Origin: Ailurus styani | Taxonomy: Eukaryota; Chordata; Mammalia; Carnivora; Ailuridae | Direction of reading: 5' to 3' | DNA length: 64,000 bases | NCBI GenBank assembly: GCA_002007465.1 | Contig: LNAC01000773.1 | Location: forward strand, 636,564 to 700,563 | Shown: piece by piece, positions 1 through 10,640 of the stretch | Position numbering within the stretch: position 1 is the stretch's first letter | How the letters are laid out: each line of letters begins with the position of its first letter | Program-made: the position numbers and the translations under genes | The notes under the pieces: model-generated | The model's database searches: none | What the model saw: only the letters and a program-made list of their open reading frames with translations | Told to the model about the DNA's origin: nothing

Positions 1-499
1 GCCGTAAGTAGGCCTCTGTGCTGGGTGTGGAGCCTGCTTAAGATCCTCTCTCTTGAATTACACTAAGTTCTTTCGAAAGAAATCTAGTATGTGCTTAAGG
101 GAGTCTGACCTTACATGCCTGGGTTAGTTTGTTAATTGCACAGAACCAAGTCTCTGAATCTTACTCAGAGACTGGAAAGGCGAAACTGTAGCACAGCCAG
201 CAGCCAGGGTATCTGGGAGCTAGTGAAGCTATTCTTTTCCACTATCCCATCAGATACACATTTAACAATGCCTCTTGACTATAATCCCTCAGAAGGGACA
301 CTAGGAGATAGCTTATCCTATACATGCACTCTAAATTTTAGTCCAGGATTGATATGTGCTCATTCTGCATGGCAGAATAATAGCCTGGTTGAAATGATTG
401 AGTGGTTGGTAATTTTCAGTGTAAGACTGAGACAGTCCTTCTTTAAAGTGACTTGTCTTAATATCATCAGCAGCAGCAGCATTAACACTTGTTAAGTAG
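1..499. other. Intergenic, nothing recognised
   Basis: This stretch is complex, non-repetitive-looking sequence. A 119-codon open frame at 136-495 has no recognisable motif, no splice context and no family resemblance, so I treat it as chance. I see no repeat family here. Confidence 0.5.
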
Positions 500-655
500 G
501 TAATGTGTACCCTGTACTAATTGGTTTACATGTCATTTAAGCCTCACAACAAATCTTCTCAAATAGGTACTATTATTATCATCCCCATGGGATAGAGGAG
601 GAAGTTAAAAGACTAACTTGCTCAAGAGTACACAACTGCTTAGACAGGGTAGAGA
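500..655 (-). repeat. MIR SINE relic, antisense
   Basis: The order of motifs is that of an antisense MIR: a 'tttacatgtcatttaagcc' block, then 'aggtactattattatcatcc', then a degenerate 'ttgctcaagagtacacaac' equivalent of the MIR core. It is strongly diverged, as expected for a repeat that predates the eutherian radiation. Confidence 0.7.
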
Positions 656-1436
656 AATTCCTTCTCCTGCCTTGATCACTGATTGAGATTGTTACCTCAT
701 TGCATCTAAATTAAACTTAGGGGGAGGACACCAGCACAGGGTAATTTTCCCTCACCCTCCCCAATCCACTGCTGGTAGGACTATATTTTGTCTGCAAAGT
801 GATGGTAGTGAAAAGCGTGAGGATTTAGGATTTAGGCTGTTGAGCACTAATTGAACTTTCTTGTCTGATCCATGTCTGCTCTGAAAATACCTGTGTGCCC
901 CCTGCCTGCCTCTCAGAGATGTTTTTCCACAGGCAGTTTTCTGTGTCTTTTGGGGTCTATTTCATATGTTGGAAAGATAAACCATCAATCACAATTCCTT
1001 CCCTTGACACACCTACCATCTAGACAAATGGTAACGTTTGTGGATAGCATAACTGCTAGTATGGTGAAAAAAATGTGGAAGAAGGACACAGATGCAAACC
1101 TAAATCCACTGAAGCAAAGAGGGAACATTTTGCATAAATTGAAGGCTTGGGGAGAGTGACTATGAAGGGGGTTTACCTGTGGGAAAAGATAATACCCAAG
1201 GAGATTTTGCACTAACTTTTGACTCTATAAAAGTCAATTGCAGGAGCCATTTGAAGAACAGGAAAGGATAGCATAAACATGGCACATGAGAGTGTGACAA
1301 AAAATCTTGATATTGACTATGTTGAGGCTTGAAAGAAGAAATGGAAAGCCTGAGTATGAGAGAATTGAGGGGAGAATACATATAGCTCTGAATTCACTAG
1401 ATAAGCAAGAACTTGTTTTTCTTTTGTTTTGTTTTA
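656..1436. other. Intergenic, nothing recognised
   Basis: No repeat family or gene feature is recognised. Short open frames on both strands (872-1159, 985-1212) overlap each other and lack coding character. Confidence 0.5.
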
Positions 1437-1606
1437 ACATCTTAATTTTATTTTACCTTTTTCAGTGTTCCAAGATTCATTGTTTATGCACCACACTCAG
1501 TGCTCCATGCAATATGTGTCCTCTTTAATACCCACCACCAGGCTCACCCATCCCCCCACCACCCTCCTCTCCATAACCGTGTTTGTTTCTCAGAGAGAAG
1601 GTACCT
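1437..1606 (-). mobile_element. L1 3' UTR fragment (carnivore type), antisense
   Basis: A T-rich left edge is followed by the reverse complement of the carnivore L1 3' UTR: 'gttccaagattcattg', 'cagtgctccatgc', 'ccaccaccaggctcaccc' and 'tgtttctcagaga' appear in the expected order. It is a 5'-truncated copy of about 170 bases with no coding part. Confidence 0.85.
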
Positions 1607-1784
1607 GGAAAGTGAGAAATAGTTAATAAAGTTTTCCTACTCAGGCTGGGAGGTAAATGTGGATGTTAGATATTTTACAGTAGTAAGAAACTAATGTGGC
1701 TCTCTGGACTCAACTGATCTGTTGTATTACAGCCTCTGAGTTCTTCTCCCTGCAGGTAAAGGCCAACTTCTTACACAGAAAAGA

Positions 1785-1985
1785 ATTGATATTTACTGCC
1801 TACTTTCCATGTGCCAGAATCTGGCTTAGCCCTTTACATGTATTATATCATCTTTAGAACAACTCCACAAAGTACAGTCCCTAACAGATGGGAGATTTGA
1901 GGCCTGTGGAGATTAAGTGACAACTCCAAGTTCACACAGATGGTAAGTGGCTGAGCTCAGGGCTGTTTGACTCCAAAGCATACAT
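1785..1985 (-). repeat. MIR relic, antisense
   Basis: It shows 'tttccatgtgccagaatctgg', 'ccctttacatgtattat' and 'cacacagatggtaagtggctgag' in antisense MIR order. The body is nearly complete but diverged. Confidence 0.75.
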
Positions 1986-2499
1986 GCTTTCCCTGGCACT
2001 TCATCTTGGGCAATGTACCAATCTCTCTGTTCTTTACAATATGTGACAGACCTCAAGAAACTAGTATGACCAGCAAGCAGGCTAGTAGCTGTCTGGTGGG
2101 TCTTCTTGTACAGGATGTACACAATCATTTATGATTCTACCTGCCTCTATTATTAAAATTCACACATCATGTAACGTAATAGTGTTGCCCTCCAGTCCTT
2201 GCAGTTAAATTTCTTACCAGGATAACCCGTAAGGAACAATAGTGACCAGTTTTTGCTCATTCGTTCTCTTGGTGGAAGAACATTTGAGCATATCAGTCAA
2301 CACATAGGAAACAGGAGGGAGGAAGGAAGGGAAATAAAAGAGGCTTTTCAGCCATTAAAGCTCCAGTAGGCGGTTAACACATGAATTCACCCATAGCTCC
2401 TCATTAGTTACATAAAAACTCTAGTAGAGCCAGAATCCCTAAGATTCCATTCATGATTCTATTTATATATTTTTATCCCATTTTAAATTTAATTTAATA
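1986..2499. other. Intergenic, nothing recognised
   Basis: Mixed sequence that becomes AT-rich toward 2450-2499 beside the following SINE. No gene signal is seen. Confidence 0.5.
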
Positions 2500-2534
2500 T
2501 TTAAAATATTTTATTTATTTGACAGAGACAGAGA

Positions 2535-2582
<48 letters not shown>

Positions 2583-2746
2583 GAGCACAAGCACTGGGAG
2601 GGGGCAGGCAGAGGGAGAGGAAGAAGCAGGTGCCCCATTAAGCAAGGAGCCCAGAGTGGACCCCATGCAGGGCTAGATCCCAGGACTCTGGGATCATGAG
2701 CTGAGCCAAAGGCAGACATTTAACTCTCTGAGTCACAAGGTGCCCC
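2500..2746 (-). mobile_element. tRNA-Lys SINE (SINEC type), antisense
   Basis: Read on the minus strand it starts at the 'ggggcacc...' head and runs through 'ctcatgatcccagagtcc' to a CT-rich region and an A/T tail (now at 2500-2520). The internal CT region has expanded into a (GA)n tract on the plus strand. Divergence from the young copies marks it as an older insertion. Confidence 0.85.
2537..2581. repeat. (GA)n microsatellite inside the SINE
   Basis: About 22 uninterrupted GA units. It grew from the CT-rich middle of the antisense SINE. A leucine/serine-rich minus-strand frame across it is an artefact of the repeat. Confidence 0.95.
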
Positions 2747-2750
2747 ACCT

Positions 2751-3120
2751 ATTTTTAAATTTTAAGGTATTCTGAAATATTTTATTTTAATTGTGGTAAA
2801 AAATAAATGATCTGAAATTTACCATCTTAACCATTTTAAGTGTACAGTTCAGTATGTTAAATATATTCACATTGTTGTGCAATAGATCTCTAGAACTTTC
2901 TCATCTTGCAAAACTGAAACTCTATAACCATTAAACAATAAATTCTCCCATCCCCTGCTAAAACCATTCGTTTTTGTCTTTAATTTTTTTTGTTTTTTCC
3001 CTATTAATTGGAGTAGTTTAGATACTTTAGATAAGTAGAATCATAAGGTTTTTGTCTTTTTTTAAACTGGCTTATTTCATGTAGCACAACATCCTTAAGA
3101 TTCATTTAGATCTTATTTTT
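2751..3120 (-). mobile_element. Old L1 (L1M-type) 3' region, antisense
   Basis: It contains the antisense mammalian-wide L1 3' UTR signature: 'aatttaccatcttaacca', 'aagtgtacagttcagt', 'ttcacattgttgtgcaa', then 'ttcatgtagcacaacatcc'. It is an ancient and degenerate fragment. Confidence 0.75.
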
Positions 3121-3780
3121 AAATCACTTAAAGTCCCTCTTTGTAGATATAAGTGAAGAGTTATGACTTTTTTTATGGTATGGCCAAATACCTATAACAT
3201 AAAATTTACCATTAGTGACATTTAAGTACATTGACAATGTAGTATAACCATCACCACTATCTACTTCCAGAACATTTTCATCACTCCCAAAAGAAACACC
3301 ATACCCATTAAGCAGCCAGTCTTCATTTGTTCCTCACTCTAGCCCCTGGTAACCAATAACAGCTTTCTGTCTCTATGGATTCATCTATGCACTGTATTTC
3401 ATATAAATGGAATCCTCTATATGGCCTTTGGGGGTCTAGCTTCTTTCCCCTGGCGTGATGTCTTCAAAGTTTATCCATGTTGCAGCATGTGTCAAAATTT
3501 CATTCATTTTATGGTTAAATAATATTTCATTGTATGGATATGCCACATTTTGTTTACCCATTCATCGTTTGATGAACACTTGCATTGTTTCCACCTTTTG
3601 GATATTGTGAATGGTGTTGCTATGAACATTTATATACATTTTTTGCACATTTTTTTCAATTCTTTGGGGTATATATCTAAGAGTTGGGACATTTTATTAA
3701 GGGGTATTTTTCCTGTCTTCCTTGTCAGGAAGCTGTATAACTTTCTGCATCCTTTCACCTTTGAGACAGTTGCTACTGTG
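3121..3780 (-). mobile_element. Second old L1 (L1M-type) 3' end, antisense
   Basis: The motifs repeat the 3' UTR block already seen just upstream ('aaatttaccattag', 'tgtagtataaccatcacc'). They then continue into the antisense end of ORF2: 'ctctatggattcatctat', 'tttatccatgttgcagc', 'tcattgtatggatatgcc' and 'tgctatgaacatttat'. Because the 3' UTR occurs twice, this is a separate insertion from 2751-3120. The plus-strand frame at 3550-3789 lies in this relic and is not a gene. Confidence 0.75.
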
Positions 3781-3880
3781 CCCCAGTAGGACATTCCAGC
3801 ACATTGTTTTTAGGAGGTAAATCTATAAACCATAATCTAGAGAAACATTAAAACTGTGATTATCAATACCTAGTACCTTC

Positions 3881-4073
3881 ATTTTTAAAAATATTTATTT
3901 GTTTATTTATTTATTAGAGAGAGAGAGAATGAGATGGGGGAGGGACAGAAGGAGAGGGAGAAGCAGACTCCCCACTGAGCAGGGAGTTTGACATGGGGCT
4001 CAATCCCAGGACCCTGAGATCCTGACCAGACCTGAAGGCAGATGCTTAACTGACTGAGCTACCCAGATGCCCC
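3881..4073 (-). mobile_element. tRNA-Lys SINE, antisense, with target duplication
   Basis: It carries an A/T tail at 3883-3917, a GA-rich middle, 'ccccactgagcagggag' and 'ctgagctacccagatgcccc'. The flanks 'aatacctagtaccttc' (3865-3880) and 'aataactactaccttc' (4074-4089) form a 16-base target site duplication with two differences, which fixes the ends. Confidence 0.9.
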
Positions 4074-4317
4074 AATAACTACTACCTTCTAAATACTAGT
4101 CTAGTCTACCAATTCCATGAATCCTCCCCTCATAATACTAACATAACTCTGCACATTCTTATCCCTAAACATAATGTATCATATTTTTATTTAAACATAT
4201 CATATGTGAATGCCTAACTTCTCAACTAGAAAACAATTAATTTCTTCTAGGACCAGAACTACCTTCCCTCTCAGATGCCTTCAGATGCACATAGACTAGT
4301 GTCTGCACAAAATATTG

Positions 4318-4545
4318 GTAAGAACATGAGTTCTAGTCCTCGTTTCATCACTTAGCAGCTGCGTGATCTTGGACAAGTTTTTTTGCTTAGCTTCTCTCGG
4401 TCTTGGTTTCTTCATGTATAAACTGAGGATAATAGTAGCACTTATCTGCATCGGGGATTTGTGAGGATAATGACTTAATGCATATGTGAGGTACTTAGAA
4501 TAATGCCTAGAACATGGTAAGTGCTCAGCAAATATTAGCTAGTAG
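4318..4545 (+). repeat. MIR relic
   Basis: Sense-orientation MIR features in order: 'agcagctgcgtgatcttgg', 'tgtataaactgaggataa', 'gtgaggataatgac' and 'aatgcctagaacatggtaa'. A second partial MIR-like phrase follows at 4560-4600. Confidence 0.75.
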
Positions 4546-4649
4546 TGGTAGTAGTATTATTTAGGGTCAGGTGGATCTGAGTTCAAATTCCAGCTCTGCC
4601 AATGATTAAATATACATGTATGCTATATCACTGTGAGCTTATTGCTTAT

Positions 4650-4652
<3 letters not shown>

Positions 4653-4694
<42 letters not shown>
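4653..4694. repeat. (AC)n microsatellite
   Basis: About 21 uninterrupted AC units. This would be a length-variable marker locus. Confidence 0.97.
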
Positions 4695-4697
<3 letters not shown>

Positions 4698-5859
4698 CAG
4701 TTTCCTGTGTTACAACTCAGTGACGAGACTGGTGAAATTTTTACTACCAACTTCCATCTGTGTTTTCTCCTTTGGCATCCAGTAGACTGGACTTGTCCTC
4801 CTTTTCTGCTCCCTTTGTATGCTAGTTAAATGCAGAGGTTCTAGTAGAGAACATCACAGCCCTAGAAGAAGATGGGAGGAGACCAGAACCCAGAAATACC
4901 TTGTGGGAGTCTGCCTGTCAAACACCTTATGGTATGAGGATGGTATGGAATGAATGAGAAATAAGCCTTTTACTATGTTAAGTCCCTAAGATATCAGATT
5001 GTTTGTCATAGCAATTAACCTTTAAGACTAATATAATCATTTGCTAATTTGGTATGCTCAGTATTCAATTAGATTAAAATTATAGCAACCTCAACTGAAA
5101 TACACAAATTCAGGTGTAAAATTCATTTCTAACCTAAGCCCTTTTGCTGCAGTTCTGTACAAACTGATCCACCCAAGCAGGGCTGGAACAATGGTCAGAG
5201 AAGTGAGGTGCCTAAAGGCTCTTCCATGACTCCCTGTGTCCATGACTGCTTGGCTTCTTGTTCTTCTGGTCACCTCCTGGCATCTGAGTGTGCTAGGACA
5301 CATTTGCCCATCGATCCCTTAAATGGAAGGGTTATGGCCATAAGACAAAAGAAACTTCATTTAGAAATCCAAGCCATTTTCAGGCCTGGCCCTTACTTGC
5401 TAAGCAGATAAAGGGAGCCTGCATATTCTCCTTCTCCACCAGCTGTTTTCTTGTGCTGAGATGGCTGACCTGCCCCAACCTCTCCATAAAAATGGTTTGC
5501 TCTGCCATGATTCCTTGGGGAATTAACTTACCCTTTGCTTTGGTTAACTGGCTGTCTCTATCTCAGGGACATCTGTTCAATAGCCATATTTGGCCTTGGA
5601 ATGGGCTCCAGATCCAGTGTTTTGGGGCTGGTGATGAAGCAAATATAGGGAGTTCTACCAGTCCAGCACTCTCCACCCACAACATGGCCCCAACGCACAC
5701 ACCTACATACATGCTTAGTGTGCCTGTTACTAAAATATAACCCTCTGAGGATTCCAGTAGAGGTAGCTCCTAGGCTGACTGTTCCAATTCTCCCACTGCA
5801 TATTAGTAGTCTAGGGGATTGGGCTTCCTTCCATTTTAATTTTGAATAAGAGAAATTGG
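4695..5859. other. Intergenic, unclassified
   Basis: Complex sequence without a repeat I can name. Short frames at 5208-5411 and 5453-5740 lack domain motifs and splice context. The section 5360-5560 has an LTR-like feel, but I could not place it in a family. Confidence 0.4.
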
Positions 5860-6200
5860 AAGAGGAGTGGAAATATGGAGGGTGGAGCTGCTTTGCTGCT
5901 AAAAATAATGCTAACAGAGAGAGAGGGAGAGAAGAGGGAGGAGGAAAAGGAAGGGGAGGGAAGGGGAAGGGAAAAGAAGAGATGGAGAGATGCCAGGGGA
6001 CAGGAAATCAGAAATAGAAAGGGGTGGGGGATGCTATAGGGGATGGAAATAGAAATAAAGAAAAGTTTAAAAAGAAGAGAAAAGAAAAGGAAGAAAAACC
6101 AAAAAAGAAAAAAAACTTCAGGACACAAAAAGAAGGAAAAACAAATAGAGATGGGAGAAGGAAACACTTAAAACTGAGAAGTAGCAGTAGGGGAGTGAGA
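5860..6200 (+). repeat. Long polypurine (A/G) tract
   Basis: The plus strand is overwhelmingly A and G from about 5860 to 6200, with near-pure purine runs at about 5911-5988 and 6005-6115. It is not a short-period microsatellite. The low-complexity frames in it (Lys/Arg/Glu-rich on plus, Phe/Leu/Ser-rich on minus) are by-products of composition. Such tracts can form triplex (H-DNA). Confidence 0.85.
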
Positions 6201-7090
6201 ACTCTGGAGCCATTGAAGCGAGGAAGAGGAGGTGGTGGCAGGGCTTGTGCCTCAAACAGCTCAGATAGTGCCAAAGGAGAAAGGACAACCCTGCTGTGGT
6301 AAGCCTTAAGGTAAGCCCACTTGATTATGAGCCTTCTGTAAGACTGCTGACTCACCCAGGACCATTTCCAGAATGTTCTCAGATATCTTAAAGGCCTTAT
6401 CACAAAGTTGCTGCAGCTTTATCTCATTTGATGTCTGTTATGAACATTATATCAAATGGGGAAATAAGAAAGATAACTGTCCCTGGCCACTGCTTCTTCA
6501 TAGTTTCTGTTTCAGGACCCTAGATTTAGGCTCTGTTCTCAGAACAATAATGAAGGAAAAAAAGGAACTATGACAAAAGCTAATAGGTAGGTAATGGGTA
6601 TTGGGTCAAATTACCATTCACCTCAAAGTCTCCTGTGTTTCTTCAAGAAAAACAGATAGCTGTGATCATTTGGTGAAAGTAAGAGCATGAAAGGAAGAGG
6701 AAAGGTATAGCTGGCATACCACGGGAAGCCATGTTGTTAAATACTGCTCCTGGACCTCCTCGATGATGTTGGCAGGGAAAAGGAAGTACACAACAATCGA
6801 CAAGCCTGAAAGACCCACTCCTTCCTTAGCCTCCCAGACTTAATGAAAATCCTTCAGGACACAAGGACCTCACAAGCCTGACTGAGCTTAATAATCCTAC
6901 TCTCGGGGTTACTGTATAGGTGGGTAGGGTTAATGAAGAGTTTTTGGAGGCCAAAGGTAATTGGGGAATTTTGTATGTTAAATAATTCCTACTCTTAAAT
7001 CTTCCCAATTCTCCAACCTTAGCTCTGTCTCTTTCTTTATCCCTCTCCCCCTCTTCTCTCTCCTCTCTTTTTTGCATCTGGTACACACAG
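6201..7090. other. Intergenic, unclassified
   Basis: No repeat family or coding exon is recognised. A pyrimidine-rich patch lies at 7022-7073. Confidence 0.45.
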
Positions 7091-7126
7091 TTGGATTATT
7101 TATATATTTATATACATGATATAACT

Positions 7127-7206
7127 ATATCATGGTATCTAACAATATACATTGTATCATAATATGTATCATATATTATATCATATATTGTTAGATATCA
7201 TGATAT
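7127..7206. repeat. AT-rich inverted repeat (hairpin)
   Basis: The left arm 7127-7149 and the right arm 7184-7206 are reverse complements over 23 bases with one mismatch, around a 34-base AT-rich spacer. The arms include 'atctaacaatata' and its complement. No flanking target duplication was seen. Confidence 0.85.
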
Positions 7207-7230
7207 ATTATCATCATTGGCCCACACATG

Positions 7231-7259
7231 GATTGATTGATTGATTGCTTGATTGATTT
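7231..7259. repeat. (GATT)n short tandem repeat
   Basis: About seven units of GATT/TGAT with one interruption ('gattgcttgatt'). Confidence 0.9.
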
Positions 7260-7479
7260 ATAAAGCCAATAAGATGAACACTTGTGAACTTACCACCCAA
7301 TGGAAAAAAACTAAGACATCACCTAGGAACTTACATCTGCTTGTGTACACCTAGTCTATCTTATCCCTTTGTTCCCTTTGTTGCCACCAGCGGTAACAAC
7401 TATATTGTCGTCAGTGTTTATGGTTCCTGTGATTAACTTCCCATTTTATCACATTTGTATGTATACACTGGCACTTTGG

Positions 7480-7640
7480 CCACTCAGCCATTTACCTAAC
7501 TGTGTGACCAAAGGCAAATTTCTCAGTGTTTTTGAGTCTTAGATTCCTCTAATAAAAAAAATGACAATAATACCTGCCTCAGAGAGTTTTTGTGATGACT
7601 CTGTCCCTTAATGCATATAAAACAGCTAGACAAGAACTTT
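7480..7640 (+). repeat. MIR relic
   Basis: Sense MIR: 'ctaactgtgtgacc', 'gattcctctaataaaa', 'tacctgcctcagagag' and 'gatgactctgtccctta' are in the expected order. Confidence 0.65.
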
Positions 7641-7689
7641 GCAGATGAATATGGATAGTAATAGTAGTACTAATAGTAATGTGCTGATG

Positions 7690-7810
7690 TTGCCCTTTTC
7701 TCCCTTTGCTAACTCATGTGCCATCTCCTCCAGGAAGACTAACCTAATTTCCTTAGTTGGAACCAGTTGCTTATTTTCTCTACATTCCCATGGTACCTAT
7801 TCACACCTTC
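7690..7810 (+). repeat. Possible L2 3' region
   Basis: The phrase 'gtgccatctcctccagga' followed by a pyrimidine-rich stretch resembles the L2 consensus 3' half. It is weak and recognised by eye only. Confidence 0.4.
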
Positions 7811-7860
7811 ATTCTGGTCCATGTTTCATACTAGGGCTAATAACAAGTCTGTTTTCCTTT

Positions 7861-8113
7861 AAAGCAGTAGTTCTTAATATTATCAGCACATTAAAATCAT
7901 CTGGAACTTTTAAGAGTCCTGATCCACGCCCTTTAAAGCAGTGGTTCTTAATTTATCAGCACATTAAAATCATCTGGGATCGTCAAGAGTCCTGATGCAA
8001 GCCCTATAACAGACCAATTAAATGAGAATCTTTAGGAGTGAGACTCAGACAACAGCATTTGTTATAGCTTTTCCAAGTGATTCTAATGTACAGCCAAGGT
8101 TAAGAACCATACC
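7861..8113 (+). repeat. MER5A-like hAT relic with tandemly duplicated 5' part
   Basis: The body and right end ('ccaagtgattctaatg', 'ggttaagaacca') match a MER5A-type non-autonomous hAT element. The left part is present twice head-to-tail: 7861-7936 and 7937-8005 both carry 'gttcttaat', 'tatcagcacattaaaatc', 'agagtcctgat' and 'ccct'. The two units differ by a few substitutions and small indels. Confidence 0.7.
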
Positions 8114-8119
8114 TTAGAA

Positions 8120-8335
8120 GACAAGTCAGCAAACTCTGACCCACAAACCAACTCCCACCCACTGCCTATTTTTGTAAATAAAATTCTATTGGTCCATTTG
8201 TTTATGTATTTTTATGACTAATTTCATACTATAATGGCAGAGTTGAGTAATTGTAACAGATACTACCAGATCCTCAAAGTCTAAATCATTCACTATCTGA
8301 ATCATTACAGAAAGTGTTTGTTGACCTCTGCCTTA
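8120..8335 (-). repeat. Non-autonomous hAT (Charlie-group) relic, antisense
   Basis: Terminal 'gtcagcaaactctg' and 'gtttgttgacctctgcc' form an inverted pair, and the interior contains 'tgtaaataaaattctattgg' and 'ggcagagttgagtaattg'. The same family recurs at 12172-12370 and 62838-63045. I am not sure of the exact name (MER33- or MER58-like). Confidence 0.65.
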
Positions 8336-8336
8336 G

Positions 8337-8440
8337 AAAGTAATTTGAGTGTAGGGACCAAGTCTTACTCATCTCTACTTTTTCTAAATATGGCTAACAC
8401 AATGCTTTGCCCATAGCTGCTTAATAAGTGATTGTCCAAA
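8337..8440 (+). repeat. L2 3' end relic
   Basis: 'gtagggaccaagtcttac' followed by 'acaatgctttgcccata' and 'ttaataagtgattg' has the order of the L2 3' terminus. Diverged. Confidence 0.5.
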
Positions 8441-8809
8441 GAATGGCCAGAAATGAGGTGGAAGGTCCTATCTGCCAAATTCAAATCTGAAGTTTATTTT
8501 TCTAGTAGTGCTGACATCAGCCAATATTTTGAAGTATGTGAATTCCAGTCTCCTTGTTGGCTGGGAGAAGATGACCTACAGAGAGTACTGGAAAGAGAAA
8601 GTTAGGAAAGCTACCTTGCCTTGCACCCTGCATCAATTCTCAGAGTACAGTGCTGGTCTCACCACTGCCATCCAGCATTCTTTTAGGATCACTAATTGGC
8701 TTCCATCTCTTCCAACTCCTTCCAGTTTGGGAAATATGTGAATTGGTTGACTTTTGGATATCTCTTTCAGATTTGTCTTATGGACCATCTCGTGGTTTAG
8801 TTATTTATA
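8441..8809. other. Intergenic, nothing recognised
   Basis: No repeat or gene signal seen. The 77-codon frame at 8508-8741 has no supporting features. Confidence 0.45.
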
Positions 8810-9035
8810 TCACAGTGGTTAAAAATTGATGTTGTGGAGTCAGGCAAACCCAGTTGTGAATCTTGGTTGTGTGACCCTGGTCTCATTGCTTACTGGCTCT
8901 ATATGTGTTTCTGAATCTGCAAAATGTCCATAACAGTGCATATCTCATGGGGTTCTTGGAGTAAATGAGATAATGCCTGTAAAACACTAAGCAGATTACT
9001 GGGAAAACAGTAAGCACTCAGTTAAATGTTGCTCT
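8810..9035 (+). repeat. MIR relic, nearly full length
   Basis: Sense MIR from the tRNA-like head ('acagtggttaaaaa') through 'gtgtgaccctggtctcattg', 'ctgcaaaatgtccataac' and 'gagtaaatgagataatg' to 'cagtaagcactcag'. Confidence 0.85.
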
Positions 9036-9099
9036 GATCTTCTTCATTACACCTATCATTGGCCTCATAGGCATCAAAGAGGCATCAAAGTCCTCATAA

Positions 9100-9215
9100 A
9101 CCCTGTCATGGTAGTAAGCCCCTTAAAGGCAGGGGACTTTTATTAGCCATTTCTGCCTCCCTGCCATGCCTGGCACATAGTGGGCTCTCAGTGTGCATTA
9201 ATTGTTTGAATTGTA
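9100..9215 (+). repeat. L2 3' end relic
   Basis: 'taaaggcaggggactttta', 'catgcctggcacatagtggg' and 'attaattgtttgaat' match the end of L2. Confidence 0.7.
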
Positions 9216-9712
9216 ACCTGTCACTACAAATAAAACTCATGGCAGGAAGGCAGATGTCAGGTTCCACCTCACCTCTCACTTTCTATTGCCTGCATCCCTA
9301 GGCATCTGGGTGTTAATCAAGGCCATATATCAAAAATAGGCACTGACATATATGGTAATTTTACTAGCCTTGGGGCCGTCAAAATTAATTTGTCTACATT
9401 TTCCAAATGAACAGTAAGTCTATTAAAATTCCCACCTGTGACAAATACATAGTGCATTAATTTTTCCTAGGGTAAGGAACTGCCATTGAGGTGGTATTTC
9501 TAAAACACTTGTCACAACAAGTCTAAATTACTACGATAGTGCTTAGATTCAAATCTAGAGGACATATAAAAGGCCAGGCTCCCAGTCTTTGGCATGAAAA
9601 ATGTATATAGAAGAGGCATTCTAAGGCCAGAAACCATTTCTCCTGCTTTAACAATGAATTGGGCTCAGCGACTGCTATGTTAGCCTGGGAATAATGCACT
9701 GTATTTTTTTCT
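9216..9712. other. Intergenic, nothing recognised
   Basis: Complex sequence without recognisable repeat or coding features. Confidence 0.45.
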
Positions 9713-9938
9713 ATTTTTTTTATTCTTTGCCCCAGGGGTACAGGTCTGTGAATCATCCAGCTTACATCTTTCACAGCATTTACCAAAGCACAAACCCTCC
9801 CCAGTGTCCATAACCCATCCACCCTATCCCTACCCTCCCACCCCCCAGTAACCCTCAGTTTGTTTTCTGAGATTAGGAGTCTCTTATGGTTTGTCTCCTT
9901 CCCCATCCCATCTTGTTTCATTATTTTTCCCTCCCTAT
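9713..9938 (-). mobile_element. Carnivore L1 3' UTR fragment, antisense
   Basis: A T-rich left edge leads into 'ttctttgccccaggggtac', 'aaaccctccccagtgtcc' and 'gtaaccctcagtttg', the antisense carnivore L1 3' UTR. The same block recurs at 19268, 23997 and 26981. The minus-strand frame at 9523-9921 reads through it and is not a gene. Confidence 0.9.
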
Positions 9939-10369
9939 AAAATGCTACCGTACAGAGGTTCCTAGGCCAGCATGTCTGGACTTGGCCACTTCCACTTATT
10001 TACTTAACACTGTCCTCAGGAGAATAAATGGGGTAGACACCTCAGCCAGTGAGAGAGCACTGTGGAGCAATGTCAAAATCCTTGTCCAGTTCAATAGCAA
10101 TCAGCACAAGATTAAAGATCAGGTTTCCGAGTACTTAAAGCCAATAGGAAAACCCTCAGAGGGAGAAGTTTATTTTCCCTAGCTCCTGTTTCTTCTTTCT
10201 GTGTCCTTTGCCTGGATACCACCAATCCCACAGTGGGTGATATGTTTGGGTACACTTGGTCTTAAATTAATGACAAAACTTAATGTAGACTCTTCCCAGG
10301 GAAAGTTACATTTATATAGAGGTCACTAGGTTCAAAATAAAGGATTGACATGCTAGTAGTAGATAAATC
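9939..10369. other. Intergenic, nothing recognised
   Basis: No repeat or gene signal recognised. Confidence 0.4.
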
Positions 10370-10640
10370 TAAAGAAATTCATGCCAAGACACATCTTGGC
10401 ATCACATCAAAGTTGTACTTAAACTAAAAACAGAAGAAAATATTGACAGCTGTAAGGGAGAAATAACACCTGGCTCTGAGTGGAGGGGAAAAAAAAGTTC
10501 AAATTATAGCAGATTTCTCATCAGAAACTGTGGAGGCCAGAAGAAGGTGGCACAAGATTGCTAAAGTGTGGAAAGAAAAGAACTATCAACCATAAGTCTT
10601 ACATCCAGGTGAGATATCCTTCAGGAATTAAGCTTGGAAT
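10370..10640 (+). mobile_element. Old L1 ORF1-region fragment
   Basis: 'catgccaagacacatctt', 'gatttctcatcagaaactg', 'ggaggccagaagaaggtgg' and 'aactatcaaccataag' follow the order of the C-terminal part of L1 ORF1. The frame is destroyed by stops and indels. Confidence 0.75.

Noticed and set aside
5811..6403. Overlapping 118-131-codon frames on the minus strand
   Set aside because: They are Phe/Ser/Leu/Pro-rich translations of the complement of the polypurine tract; composition alone explains the lack of stops.
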